A DNA stretch of 55,730 nt, taken from Chlamydiota bacterium (GTDB taxonomy: Bacteria; Chlamydiota; Chlamydiia; Chlamydiales; Parachlamydiaceae). The DNA is taken from NCBI GenBank assembly GCA_013285965.1, contig JABDGQ010000007.1, forward strand, positions 1 to 55,730. The letters run 5' to 3'. The position numbers and the translations under genes were made by a program. A model generated the notes under the pieces. That model made no database searches, was not told the origin of the DNA, and saw only the letters and a list, made by a program, of their open reading frames with translations. Positions 36,601 through 43,668 of the stretch are shown here, in pieces (the first letter of the stretch is position 1; the number at the start of each line of letters is the position of its first letter).

Positions 36601-37055
36601 AACAAACTAGCGATGATAACAATTTCTCACGTGAGTGCAATACAGATCGTGATATGATTGGAAATATTAAATTTATGTTCGGGAACGATCCTACACCTGT
36701 TGCGCGACCTCAATGGTTAGAATATAATAGAAGATCAAATAAAATTAATTTTAATAATTGCCCTTCGCTAAAAGAAATGGAACCATTAACCATATTTATA
36801 TTTGGGCAAAAAATGACAATCGGTAAAAAAGAAGTTGATCTTACTAATAAGATATTAGAAACAATTTATATTAATCATGCTCCCAATAATAGAAAAATTA
36901 TCAGTGCAGCCGAAGGTTCTCTGTTAAATGAGTTTGTATCCAAAAGTAGCAAAGCTAAATCTTCAACTGAAAGTAAAGCACAGTCTTCAATTGAAATGGC
37001 GGAACTTGATGGTAGCACTAAAAAAGATAGTGAGGAATACCAAAATTTAGAATAG
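33672..37055 (+). CDS. Large LVIVD-propeller / Ig-like membrane-anchored protein
   Basis: A 1127-residue protein with no catalytic domain that I can see. A membrane segment at about 93-112 (LKLVALFSLFATYVSYRIF) is followed by an LVIVD-type beta-propeller (about 200-480: VGSRLYCAGSDKLIKIFDIT, GYYYIGTLTGIVIIDATAG, GFCYVTANFKLYIINVQNPA, GGMGILDLSNPTYPQIV), then cadherin/He_PIG-type Ig-like repeats (about 530-815: LSGTPTEIDVGSTTCTITA, GTYTIYVTATDQNGISNTKS, FYGTPPSTA), a second membrane segment at about 825-842 (GAPLLGIAGTILGLRICLF) and a 280-residue charged C-terminus. The large middle may face the surface or host. AGGAG precedes ATG 33672. Confidence 0.75.
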   Translation: MLKGTSGQPLNQNDMKPSGSIAKSHGESEARSYFLIFSEALVALKNLFHYQPAPISSNNSANLTKIYVPKNNQQAEDLENAVQAVENRQFGANLKLVALFSLFATYVSYRIFEAWTAPNSQTETIAVDLDGIIRPHIRRALLSSSSNYSVTCTEENDSTQFFDTWNVFPYTDEGRLIVSTTSPLPNGVSLVQSPMRIITSIPMSQYGRMAASGNALYVTQTGSNTTQVINTEDPTKPYVTKIIKTGAVMVDICVVGSRLYCAGSDKLIKIFDITNPFYPVPLGEVSIPQTNVLDIASMGINNQFGCITQNAFFGIDASDPSNPTITGNVTGLTNTRGIVASPGYYYIGTLTGIVIIDATAGTPSQCAFLPLIGIQDLKYANGFCYVTANFKLYIINVQNPANPLNINNMTYSETIWELLPPLEGLMYYINTVGGMGILDLSNPTYPQIVASGIFSGSGYTAAFQGDYVIFGSSGSSNINIATRRDAFGFSGTPVGGSKGDYNIVLTASALSSGEVINDTETLTLEVQPAVVRLKNISNIIAVVNQLYNAIIINAFIQINGKSLSYSLDCQNKSSLSLNPFSAELSGTPTEIDVGSTTCTITAIDGASASETSFPFNISVFYGPSVTFIENQIAVVGQAIIPINLSASSKDPASRSNITVSNLPPSFNFTNDTITGIATTQNLGTYTIYVTATDQNGISNTKSFILTVALPGVPVFLTSFSSLIATIGNDFSFTIPQNAAVSPSNPNTPIIYSAKLLDGSELPSWLNFDGKRFYGTPPSTAILFNPVTFNIALTATQKLSDGTKTSANTVFGITVSGTSAANNAARWGAPLLGIAGTILGLRICLFNRLVSKPNFIRCVNLVSCIFCACLDKKTVYFSSEKDILERQSVEHTFSTPRTQIASFQTFYSTSQELSPTWHQHPNGELFDWLHLSYDEDVFGKKNCKIFADYVPELKGIEAIKIYALDEKGYQLEKITFTKQTSDDNNFSRECNTDRDMIGNIKFMFGNDPTPVARPQWLEYNRRSNKINFNNCPSLKEMEPLTIFIFGQKMTIGKKEVDLTNKILETIYINHAPNNRKIISAAEGSLLNEFVSKSSKAKSSTESKAQSSIEMAELDGSTKKDSEEYQNLE

Positions 37056-37096
37056 CAATTCAAATTACTTTAAGATTGTAGTTACACATAATGAAT

Positions 37097-37229
37097 AACT
37101 CACTTTACGCATAATTTGAACGAGTGATTTTTGACATAGCCTATAGCTATATATAAGTAGACACATTGCAGCAAACAGCCTAAACTTTTTGCAAAATGGG
37201 TCTACTTTCTCTTCAAATTATGCATAACA
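37097..37229. repeat. Element B hairpin, copy 1
   Basis: Begins AACTCACTTTACGCATAA and ends with a degraded complement (AAATTATGCATAAC). It shares GTGATTTTTGACATAGCC and CACATTGCAGCAAA with the copy at 48778-48943. It lies between convergent genes and could act as a transcription stop. Confidence 0.65.
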
Positions 37230-37241
37230 TTAGTAAAGAAG

Positions 37242-37565
37242 TTATGATTTTCCATCCATAATCCATTTTTGCATTGCTATAAACGCTACTGTGATTGCTA
37301 CGGCTACCATCGCTGGGCTTAAATCTTTAGCGCTCTGTTTTAGAGCATTTTGACCGGCTGCAATGTGCACTTGATAAAGCTTTTCATTTTTGGCAAATTT
37401 AAAATAAGGACAAACAAGGAGTTGACCAAGTCCTATGAGAATGTTAATAACGCCTCTACACTCACTATCAATAAGATGGTATTGTTGTGGTTTCCGAAGA
37501 TCTCGAGCAAAATTGCGGAAATGAATTAAAAAATTTTCTTGCAATGATCCAAGTGTGTTGCCCAT
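37242..37565 (-). CDS. Small hypothetical protein with C-terminal membrane anchor
   Basis: A 107-residue protein; family not recognised. The N-terminal 75 residues are soluble (QENFLIHFRNFARDLRKPQQ, then FKFAKNEKLYQVHI), and one hydrophobic helix near the end (SPAMVAVAITVAFIAMQKW) suggests a tail anchor. AGGAG is six bases ahead of the ATG, which supports real translation. It is convergent with the large surface-protein gene, with element B between. Confidence 0.6.
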   Translation of the reverse strand: MGNTLGSLQENFLIHFRNFARDLRKPQQYHLIDSECRGVINILIGLGQLLVCPYFKFAKNEKLYQVHIAAGQNALKQSAKDLSPAMVAVAITVAFIAMQKWIMDGKS

Positions 37566-37763
37566 ATAATACTCCTATTAAAAGGTGTTAGACAAATTCT
37601 CATATTCTTAAATGTTTATATTAAAATCAAAAGTTTTATTTCAGATTTCTCCGATCCAAAAAATACCTATGTTTGATAATCGTTTGGTAGGTACGATAAT
37701 CATTTGGCCGTGCCGTATTTTGAATTTTTTACTTTTTGGGCTCTTTAAAAACTAACAAACTAC

Positions 37764-38660
37764 TTAACAGATAGCTTTTATTGCATAAGCGAGCATAGGG
37801 GCAACAGAAATAATTTTTATAAATGGTGTGCAAGTGTGCTGCTCAATTGTATCGGTAATCAGAAGATATTCTAAAGCACTAGCATTTAGCTTTTCTATGG
37901 CATCGCCCACAAAAAGACCGTGTGTTACAGCGGCAATTATTTTTTTGGCACCTTGTTCTTTACATAGATTAGCGGCCTCCACTAGTGTCCCTGCTGTTGA
38001 GCACAGATCGTCGATAATTAAGACATTTTTATTGCACACCGACCCTACTAGAGTCATGCTCACATCATATGGACTTAATCTTTCTTTATTGATCAGAGCT
38101 AGTTTGGTTGCCAGCAGCTTTGTGGTGCGCTCGGCAATTTTAATTCCCCCTATATCAGGTGCAACTACAACGCAATCTTCGACTAAATGTTTGGCATTAT
38201 CGCACAGCAGTTTTTGACAATGTAAATGATCTACGTTAGTTTCAAAAAAACCTTCTACTTGTTCAGAATGCAAATCAAAAGTTATTAAGTTAGTAATACC
38301 TGCTGTGGCAAGAACATTGGCCACCAATTTAGCTGTAATTGGTATTCCTGGCTTGCTTTTTCGATCCGCTCGACAGTATCCTAGATAAGGGATTACAGCT
38401 GTGATAGTTTTGGCAGATGCTCTTTTAATAGCATCAATAATAATAAGCAATTCAAACAAGTAGTGGTTGGGTTGGCGCACAATTGATTGCAAAACAAAAA
38501 CATCACGCCCACGTACATCTTCTAAAATTTGCACATTAGTTTCACCATCCGGAAACTGTTCTAAATCCATAGCCCCAAGATTAATCTTAAGTTCTCGGCA
38601 TACATCTTGAGCAAGTTTTAAATTAGAAGAGCCAGCAAATAAAACCGGTTTCTTTAGCAT
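37764..38660 (-). CDS. prs: Ribose-phosphate pyrophosphokinase (PRPP synthetase)
   Basis: A 298-residue enzyme that makes PRPP from ribose 5-phosphate and ATP. Motifs: DGETNVQILEDVRGRDVFVL, PYLGYCRADRKSKPGIPITA (class I flexible loop region), FDLHSEQVEGFF (cation-binding His), and the PRPP loop VLIIDDLCSTAGTLVEAA. The loop reads DRKSKPG where most class I enzymes have DRKDRPR, and the protein is slightly short, so it may have altered regulation. ATG 38660 is favoured by GGAG seven bases upstream. It follows the BlaI-type regulator by 57 bases and is probably in its operon. Confidence 0.9.
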   Translation of the reverse strand: MLKKPVLFAGSSNLKLAQDVCRELKINLGAMDLEQFPDGETNVQILEDVRGRDVFVLQSIVRQPNHYLFELLIIIDAIKRASAKTITAVIPYLGYCRADRKSKPGIPITAKLVANVLATAGITNLITFDLHSEQVEGFFETNVDHLHCQKLLCDNAKHLVEDCVVVAPDIGGIKIAERTTKLLATKLALINKERLSPYDVSMTLVGSVCNKNVLIIDDLCSTAGTLVEAANLCKEQGAKKIIAAVTHGLFVGDAIEKLNASALEYLLITDTIEQHTCTPFIKIISVAPMLAYAIKAIC

Positions 38661-38717
38661 TATCAATCTCCACCATAAAAATATATAATAGGTTATACGC
38701 CTTGATAAGACGGGTAA

Positions 38718-39107
38718 CTAATTAGAAATGTTATTTTTTTGAGCTTTGAGCTTTTTAATGACTTTCTCCATTTCTATTAAATCATCAGCAGACAGATCAT
38801 CGGCAGATTCAATTAAATAACTAACCATTAAACTAGTTTTGACACCAAAAAATTTTTTTTTGAGTTGCTCAAAAAATGATGGTACTTTAGACGTTGGATC
38901 GGATAACCAATACTCATAATGCAAACCCACTCGTTCTCGCTCTAAGATTTTTTTTTGCGAAAGTCTGCTCATTACAGTCATAATGGTATTATATTTATTT
39001 GCATCTTTCCCAAGACATTCATATACATCTTTCACGGTCATTCTACAGCCGGCTTTAAAAGTCTGTAATACTTCTAACTCCAGTTCACCAAAATTTCGTT
39101 TGCTCAT
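38718..39107 (-). CDS. BlaI/MecI-family transcriptional repressor
   Basis: A 129-residue winged-helix repressor: FGELELEVLQTFKAGCRMTV, VYECLGKDANKYNTIMTVMS, RLSQKKILERERVGLHYEYW, with a C-terminal dimerisation helix. BlaI/MecI usually control beta-lactamase or PBP2a together with the sensor BlaR1/MecR1. No BlaR1-type metalloprotease or beta-lactamase is present here; prs follows instead. AAGGAG precedes ATG 39107, and a dyad with the BlaI pattern lies upstream. Confidence 0.88.
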   Translation of the reverse strand: MSKRNFGELELEVLQTFKAGCRMTVKDVYECLGKDANKYNTIMTVMSRLSQKKILERERVGLHYEYWLSDPTSKVPSFFEQLKKKFFGVKTSLMVSYLIESADDLSADDLIEMEKVIKKLKAQKNNISN

Positions 39108-39133
39108 CTAGCACTCCTTGAATTTAAGGAAAT

Positions 39134-39149
39134 TACTACAGACGTAGCA
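39134..39149. promoter_or_regulatory. BlaI-type operator
   Basis: TACTACAGACGTAGCA is a dyad (CTAC-AGAC-GTAG core) of the kind bound by BlaI/MecI proteins (TACTACA-TGTAGTA consensus). It lies 27 bases upstream of the blaI-type start, inside its likely promoter, so it indicates autorepression. Confidence 0.6.
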
Positions 39150-39227
39150 TTTAAATCAATCTGACTTTGAGCAAACAGGATTCTATTAAAAACTCAAAAT
39201 CAAGCCTCAGTGGTGATTTTAAAATCA

Positions 39228-39257
39228 TTGTATCGAAGATGAATGTTATGCTATAAT
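39228..39257 (+). promoter_or_regulatory. Promoter candidate before the 27-residue-repeat gene
   Basis: TTGTAT (39228-39233), an 18-base spacer and TATAAT (39252-39257). Transcription would begin at about 39264, at the left edge of element A, which then forms most of the leader. Confidence 0.5.
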
Positions 39258-39265
39258 ATAAATCT

Positions 39266-39436
39266 CTATTAGACTTCTTTCGAAATTACATTTATTTGTT
39301 AAAATTGCCTTTTTTGGCATCTTTAATCCTAAATTTTTCGGGCCTAATTGCCAATATGCTCTTAAAATTTGGAATCAAATCTGCTCAAAAAACATCAATT
39401 TTTCCAAAAAAAGCTAGTTTCAAAAGAAGTCTATTA
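39266..39436. repeat. Element A, full copy
   Basis: Ends TATTAGACTTCTTTCGAAA and TTTCAAAAGAAGTCTATTA; inner words TTGCCTTTTTTGGCATC and CCAATATGCTCTTAAAA. It lies within the untranslated leader of the next gene. Confidence 0.75.
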
Positions 39437-39478
39437 ACTTAGTTAATAACATTTATAACAAAAAGCTTAGGGGATTTT

Positions 39479-40645
39479 ATGCTACCATTACCAGCATCAT
39501 TGCAAGGAGTTGCATTGAGCTATATCCCATTTGATGGTGGTGATATTAGAAAATTAAACCCTGGTTATGATTATGGCAATTTTCGCCATGGTATGCCTCG
39601 GATGGCAATTGAGGAATCTGCTATCGAGCGCTTAAAATCAATCAATGTTTACAACTATAATGCTTACAAACTAAAACATGCAGACATTGATGCTGATCAG
39701 TACCTACGCGATCATAAATTTTCTATAATCTATGCTGATACAGACTTTGCCAAGAAGAACCCGGACATGACTGCTGAAGATTATTTATTGCAACATAAAT
39801 TTACAGCTTTTGATACTTACAGTGATTATAAAAAAAGGCATCCTCATATCAATGCGGAACGCTATCTTATAGAGTATGATTTTGAGAAAAGAATAGCAGA
39901 TTGCCCATTAAATGAAAAAAGAGCCATTTTACATTTAGCAGAAGAAAGTGTTCTGCTAAATTTTAAAAAAGTAGCGCTTGAAATCTCTTACGTAGCCGAA
40001 GAGGTCATTGAAACACTATTACCTGCTTGCTTTATTTGTTCGGTCATATCGATTGTCTCTTTAGTTTTTTTGGGTTATGTTTGCGCTACTTGCTTTACTG
40101 TATTAAAAATTGAACACTCCGTCACTTTTATAAATATACGCCGTATCTTTGATAAAAACATAGAAGCTCTTATTACGGCAATAGGCGGTCATTTAATCAA
40201 TCATTTTAATTATAAATATGTGATTGATATTGCCTCTTTATCTTATTTAATTTTTCAATCGGCCATTATATTTTTACAAATTCAGCTACAAATGGGCCCT
40301 TATGAAGGTCGAGATAGACGCTACTATTATGAAAAAATAAATGAAAGAATCAATATATTGCGCTTAGGAGCATATGCTTCGGCTTTAGTAACACAAAAGC
40401 AAATACTTTCCTTGGCCATATCGATAGATGTTTATTTTAGTATATTAAATCCGCCACAATGGATGAAAAATTTAGAAAAAATGTTAGGTGACGCTGTTAA
40501 CTTTCCCGAAAAAAAAATAATTTTTCATAATTATATGGTAAATATGCAAGAAGAACTTTTAGAAATAGTAAGAAATTACCAAGAACAAAATAGGTATGAA
40601 CTTGCCAAAGATTTATGGGTAGAGCGCGTTTTGGAAACTCATTAA
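39479..40645 (+). CDS. Membrane protein with three 27-residue repeats
   Basis: A 388-residue protein of unrecognised family. Residues about 52-135 contain three consecutive repeats of about 27 residues with the pattern Y-x-x-Y-K-x-x-x-P-D-I-x-A-E-x-Y-L-x-x-H-K-F (for example AYKLKHADIDADQYLRDHKF, DFAKKNPDMTAEDYLLQHKF, DYKKRHPHINAERYLIEYDF). Two hydrophobic regions follow at about 183-215 (LLPACFICSVISIVSLVFLG) and 255-275 (ASLSYLIFQSAIIFLQIQL). The rest is charged. AGGGGATTTT precedes the ATG. The repeats suggest a binding surface; nothing further can be said. Confidence 0.7.
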   Translation: MLPLPASLQGVALSYIPFDGGDIRKLNPGYDYGNFRHGMPRMAIEESAIERLKSINVYNYNAYKLKHADIDADQYLRDHKFSIIYADTDFAKKNPDMTAEDYLLQHKFTAFDTYSDYKKRHPHINAERYLIEYDFEKRIADCPLNEKRAILHLAEESVLLNFKKVALEISYVAEEVIETLLPACFICSVISIVSLVFLGYVCATCFTVLKIEHSVTFINIRRIFDKNIEALITAIGGHLINHFNYKYVIDIASLSYLIFQSAIIFLQIQLQMGPYEGRDRRYYYEKINERINILRLGAYASALVTQKQILSLAISIDVYFSILNPPQWMKNLEKMLGDAVNFPEKKIIFHNYMVNMQEELLEIVRNYQEQNRYELAKDLWVERVLETH

Positions 40646-40650
40646 AAACC

Positions 40651-40809
40651 TATTAGACTTCTTTCGAAACTACATTTATTTGTTAAAATTTTCTTTTTTG
40701 GCATCTTTAATCCAAAGTTTTTCGACCATACTTAAAATCTGGCATCAAATTTATTCAAAAAAACATCGATTTTTCCAAAAAAAGCCAATTTCAAAAGAAA
40801 TTTATTTAA
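40651..40809. repeat. Element A, copy next to element B
   Basis: Starts TATTAGACTTCTTTCGAAA six bases after the upstream stop; the right end is degraded (TTTCAAAAGAAATTTATT) and runs into the perfect palindrome of element B. Confidence 0.75.
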
Positions 40810-40853
40810 CTCACCCTACGCATAACTTATTCAAATTATGCGTAGGGTGAGTT
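40808..40853. terminator. Element B palindrome, probable bidirectional terminator
   Basis: A perfect 18-bp inverted repeat (AACTCACCCTACGCATAA and its complement) with a 10-base loop. It lies between two convergent genes, whose stops are at 40645 and 40856, so it would end both transcripts. It is the shortest form of element B: arms without the middle. Confidence 0.65.
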
Positions 40854-40855
40854 AT

Positions 40856-41434
40856 TTAAATCTGTCTTAATTTAAAATAAATCCTACCATTATCAGCTGA
40901 AACAATCATATTAAAGTTTTTTCCGTAAAAAGGATTAAAACCAATCTTTGTGCTAGCCTTTACGATACACTCTGTAACCATGGAATGAACAATTGTATCT
41001 AATTCTAAATTGAGTAATGTCGATGGAGTGAACCAAGAAACTATAAGACCATTGTCGATGATTAAATAGTTGGAGATGTCAGTTAATATATTAGTGGCAT
41101 TTTCCATGCACAAAAATGAGGCTGAACAGGACCCAACTACTTCATTGCGCATGTTATATACAGGTGCTCTACCTGCTAAATACGAAGATGATATCGTCGT
41201 GCTATCAGGTAATACATTAAATGTAGGTATACTTATAAAACTTTGTATAAAGTCGCTGGTATTTATATAATAACTCAAATGACCTGATCTATGATAGGTG
41301 GCTTGTGTTAAATTTTCCTCATCTTGATCAAATGTTTTCGCTTCACTTGTTTCATTGCTATACACATAAGTTTGTGCTGACATTAGCAAAAAAAGACAAA
41401 AAATATTTTTAATACTTTTCTTAAAAATTGACAT
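40856..41434 (-). CDS. Exported hypothetical protein
   Basis: A 192-residue protein that I do not recognise. It starts MSIFKKSIKNIFCLFLLMSA, a signal peptide; ATG 41434 is chosen because AAGGAGG lies seven bases upstream. The mature part includes TYHRSGHLSYYINTSDFIQS, PVYNMRNEVVGSCSASFLCM and ILTDISNYLIIDNGLIVSWF and is beta-rich by appearance, without a catalytic motif. Confidence 0.6.
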   Translation of the reverse strand: MSIFKKSIKNIFCLFLLMSAQTYVYSNETSEAKTFDQDEENLTQATYHRSGHLSYYINTSDFIQSFISIPTFNVLPDSTTISSSYLAGRAPVYNMRNEVVGSCSASFLCMENATNILTDISNYLIIDNGLIVSWFTPSTLLNLELDTIVHSMVTECIVKASTKIGFNPFYGKNFNMIVSADNGRIYFKLRQI

Positions 41435-41617
41435 TAATTCCTCCTTAATTTTTTTAAAAATTTGCCTGTCCTTCCCATAAAGCCTATGCAAATTTCAACC
41501 CACTTAAACTAAACTTTTTTTTATTATTTTCAACACTTTTTATGCCTAGAGCTTTGGATAGACAGATTACATTGATCGTAAATGAGTTGTTTAGAAGGAT
41601 CTCATCTTTTTATAAAA

Positions 41618-42562
41618 TTATGGTTCGAGAGGACCTTTCCATAAATCTTTAATTAACAATATTTGCTCTGCTACTGTTTTTTCACCGGTCGGATCACAAT
41701 GTCTAAATGCTACAGTTTGCGTTCCTTTAAAAGTGGTCTGATAACGCAGTTTGGGATTTTCCTCAGCAATGATACAAGCAATGATTTTGGCAATTTCAAG
41801 TGGATTTTGTCCATCGGCTAGTTTATCTTGCATCCACTTTAGTGCATTTGAGACAAAACTATCAAAGACGGTATGTTGATCGGTATCTCGTTGCCCAATC
41901 TCAGTGGATTTGTATATAAAATCAGTAGCGGTAGCTCCTGGCTCCAGAAGCACCACGTTAATGTTCCATTGGCGCATCATTGCCGCTACCGCTTCGGACA
42001 TCCCTTCAATAGCAAATTTAGAGGCAGCATAAACATCCCAACAAGGCGTTGGTCGTACGCCAGCAGTGCTACTCACATTAATAATCAATCCACTCCCCTG
42101 TTTTCGCATCACAGGTAATGCTTCTTGCATAAGACGCATGGTACCAAAAAAATTGACCTCAAAAGTTTGTCGGGCTTGTTCTATGCTAATGGTTTCAAGC
42201 GTACCAAAAACTGCACATCCAGCATTGTTAATTAAAACGTCCAAGCGCCCTTCATTTTGAAGAATTAGCTCAACGGCACGAGTTACACTTAAACTATCAG
42301 TTACATCCAGCTCTATCACATGTAAGGAAGGTGGTAAAGCATTTTTAGTAGGCATAAAAGCTGCCAAATAGCGAACAGAGGCATAGACTTTATGACCTTG
42401 TAATGCTAAATAGTTAGCACTTTCCCAACCAATTCCACGAGAAGCTCCTGTAATTAATATAACCTTGCTCTGCTTGGTTGGAATCGAATTTATTTGCTCA
42501 GTAGCATAAATAGTGCGTGCTAAAATTAAAACAAACAGACAAACAAAATATTTAATTTTCAT
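41618..42562 (-). CDS. Exported short-chain dehydrogenase
   Basis: A 314-residue classical SDR behind a leader (IKYFVCLFVLILARTIYA). Cofactor loop TGASRGIGWE, NNAGCAVFG, catalytic Ser in INVSSTAGV and the YxxxK of DVYAASKFA are intact, so an NAD(P)-dependent alcohol/ketone activity is expected. The C-terminal extension (FKGTQTVAFRHCDPTGEK) fits the retinol-dehydrogenase-like branch. The leader is unusual, since NAD(P) is cytoplasmic; it could be a membrane anchor. AGGTTAA precedes the ATG. Confidence 0.85.
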   Translation of the reverse strand: MKIKYFVCLFVLILARTIYATEQINSIPTKQSKVILITGASRGIGWESANYLALQGHKVYASVRYLAAFMPTKNALPPSLHVIELDVTDSLSVTRAVELILQNEGRLDVLINNAGCAVFGTLETISIEQARQTFEVNFFGTMRLMQEALPVMRKQGSGLIINVSSTAGVRPTPCWDVYAASKFAIEGMSEAVAAMMRQWNINVVLLEPGATATDFIYKSTEIGQRDTDQHTVFDSFVSNALKWMQDKLADGQNPLEIAKIIACIIAEENPKLRYQTTFKGTQTVAFRHCDPTGEKTVAEQILLIKDLWKGPLEP

Positions 42563-42650
42563 CTATTAACCTGAGTTATGACCATTAATTTAGCTACTCA
42601 ATGATAGTATGAAAATGTAGCATAAAGCTAAAAATAATAAGCTAAAATTT

Positions 42651-42822
42651 TAAATAAATTTCTTTCGAAATTGGCTTTTTTTGTAAAAATTGATATCTTT
42701 TGAGTAGATTTGATGCCAGATTTTAAGGGCATATTGGCAAGAAGGCCCGAAAAATTTGGCGTTAAAGATGCCAAAAAAGAAAATTTTAACAAATAAATGT
42801 ATTTTCTAAAGAAGTCTAATAA
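42651..42822. repeat. Element A, full copy ending 12 bases before a start codon
   Basis: Inverted orientation relative to 39266. Left end AAATTTCTTTCGAAATTGGC, right end TTTTCTAAAGAAGTCTAATAA. The DUF486 gene starts 12 bases downstream, so the element supplies its upstream region. Confidence 0.75.
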
Positions 42823-42833
42823 AGAGTTTAAGA

Positions 42834-43157
42834 ATGCTAACAGTCTTGTTGTTAACTTTATCAAATATTTTCATGACATTTGCTTGGTACGGTCATTTAA
42901 AATATCGCTCATCGCCAATAATTTTAGCAATTTTGGTAAGTTGGGGAATCGCCTTTTTTGAATATTGTTTTCAAGTACCGGCCAATAGAATAGGGAGCTA
43001 TCAATTCTCTACAGTACAATTAAAGACAATTCAAGAAATAATCACATTAGTGGTATTTTGTTTTTTCTCCTATTTTTATTTAAATGAACCGATAAAGATA
43101 AACCAAGTTATTGGTTTTATTTTTATCGTTTTGGCAGCTTTTTTTATTTTTCGCTAA
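42834..43157 (+). CDS. DUF486 family membrane protein
   Basis: A 107-residue protein with four membrane helices: TVLLLTLSNIFMTFAWYGHL, IILAILVSWGIAFFEYCFQV, PANRIGSYQFSTVQLKTIQE and IGFIFIVLAAFFIFR. PANRIG and FMTFAWYGHLK are DUF486 hallmarks; the family belongs to the drug/metabolite transporter-like small proteins. The length is normal, but only 12 bases separate its ATG from an element A copy, so its original promoter is gone unless the element provides one. Confidence 0.85.
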   Translation: MLTVLLLTLSNIFMTFAWYGHLKYRSSPIILAILVSWGIAFFEYCFQVPANRIGSYQFSTVQLKTIQEIITLVVFCFFSYFYLNEPIKINQVIGFIFIVLAAFFIFR

Positions 43158-43175
43158 ACAACTCTCAAATAACTT

Positions 43176-43205
43176 TTGGAATAGTAATACTATCTTTGCT
43201 ATAAT
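43176..43205 (+). promoter_or_regulatory. Sigma-70 promoter for the HIT-LRR operon
   Basis: TTGGAA at 43176-43181, an 18-base spacer and TATAAT at 43200-43205, 31 bases before the HIT start. Confidence 0.65.
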
Positions 43206-43235
43206 GGCGTGCTAAAACTAATAATCAGGAAATAG

Positions 43236-43667
43236 ATGAAAAACTTTGATCCAGAAAACCATGAAGTCAAAGAGCGCATGGTGGCCAAAAACCAATTAGC
43301 TTTCTCATTTTTAACCAATATTCCCATCGTACCAGGCCATTTATTGATCTGCCCACGACGTGTCGTTGTGACTTGCGAAGAATTAACAAATGAAGAGTGG
43401 CAAGCGATTATGGAATTACAGAAACAAGTTTGTCAGGCCCTAAGAAAAGCTTTTAATGCCGAAGGCTTTAATTTTGCTTGGAATATGGGAGAAAAAGCAG
43501 GTCAATCTGTTGCTCATTTCCATCTACATGTCGTACCGCGTAAAAGTGGCGATGCTGGTATTGTGCAATATGAACCACGGGCATTTTTATATCGCCCCGG
43601 TAGCCGAGCACTCTCTCCTGACGATGAACTGCGCCAAACAGCCGATATAATTAGAAATAATTTATAA
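43236..43667 (+). CDS. HIT-family nucleotide hydrolase/transferase
   Basis: A 143-residue histidine-triad protein. The catalytic triad HFHLHVVPR closes the domain; IPIVPGHLLICPRRVV is the nucleotide-binding strand. HIT proteins cleave dinucleoside polyphosphates or AMP conjugates. AGGAAATAG precedes ATG 43236. The stop (43667) is one base before the ATG of an LRR gene, so the two must be cotranslated. Confidence 0.88.
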   Translation: MKNFDPENHEVKERMVAKNQLAFSFLTNIPIVPGHLLICPRRVVVTCEELTNEEWQAIMELQKQVCQALRKAFNAEGFNFAWNMGEKAGQSVAHFHLHVVPRKSGDAGIVQYEPRAFLYRPGSRALSPDDELRQTADIIRNNL

Positions 43668-43668
43668 T

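Noticed and set aside
38718-39107. A beta-lactam resistance operon
   Set aside because: No beta-lactamase, PBP2a or BlaR1-like sensor lies nearby; only the repressor is present.
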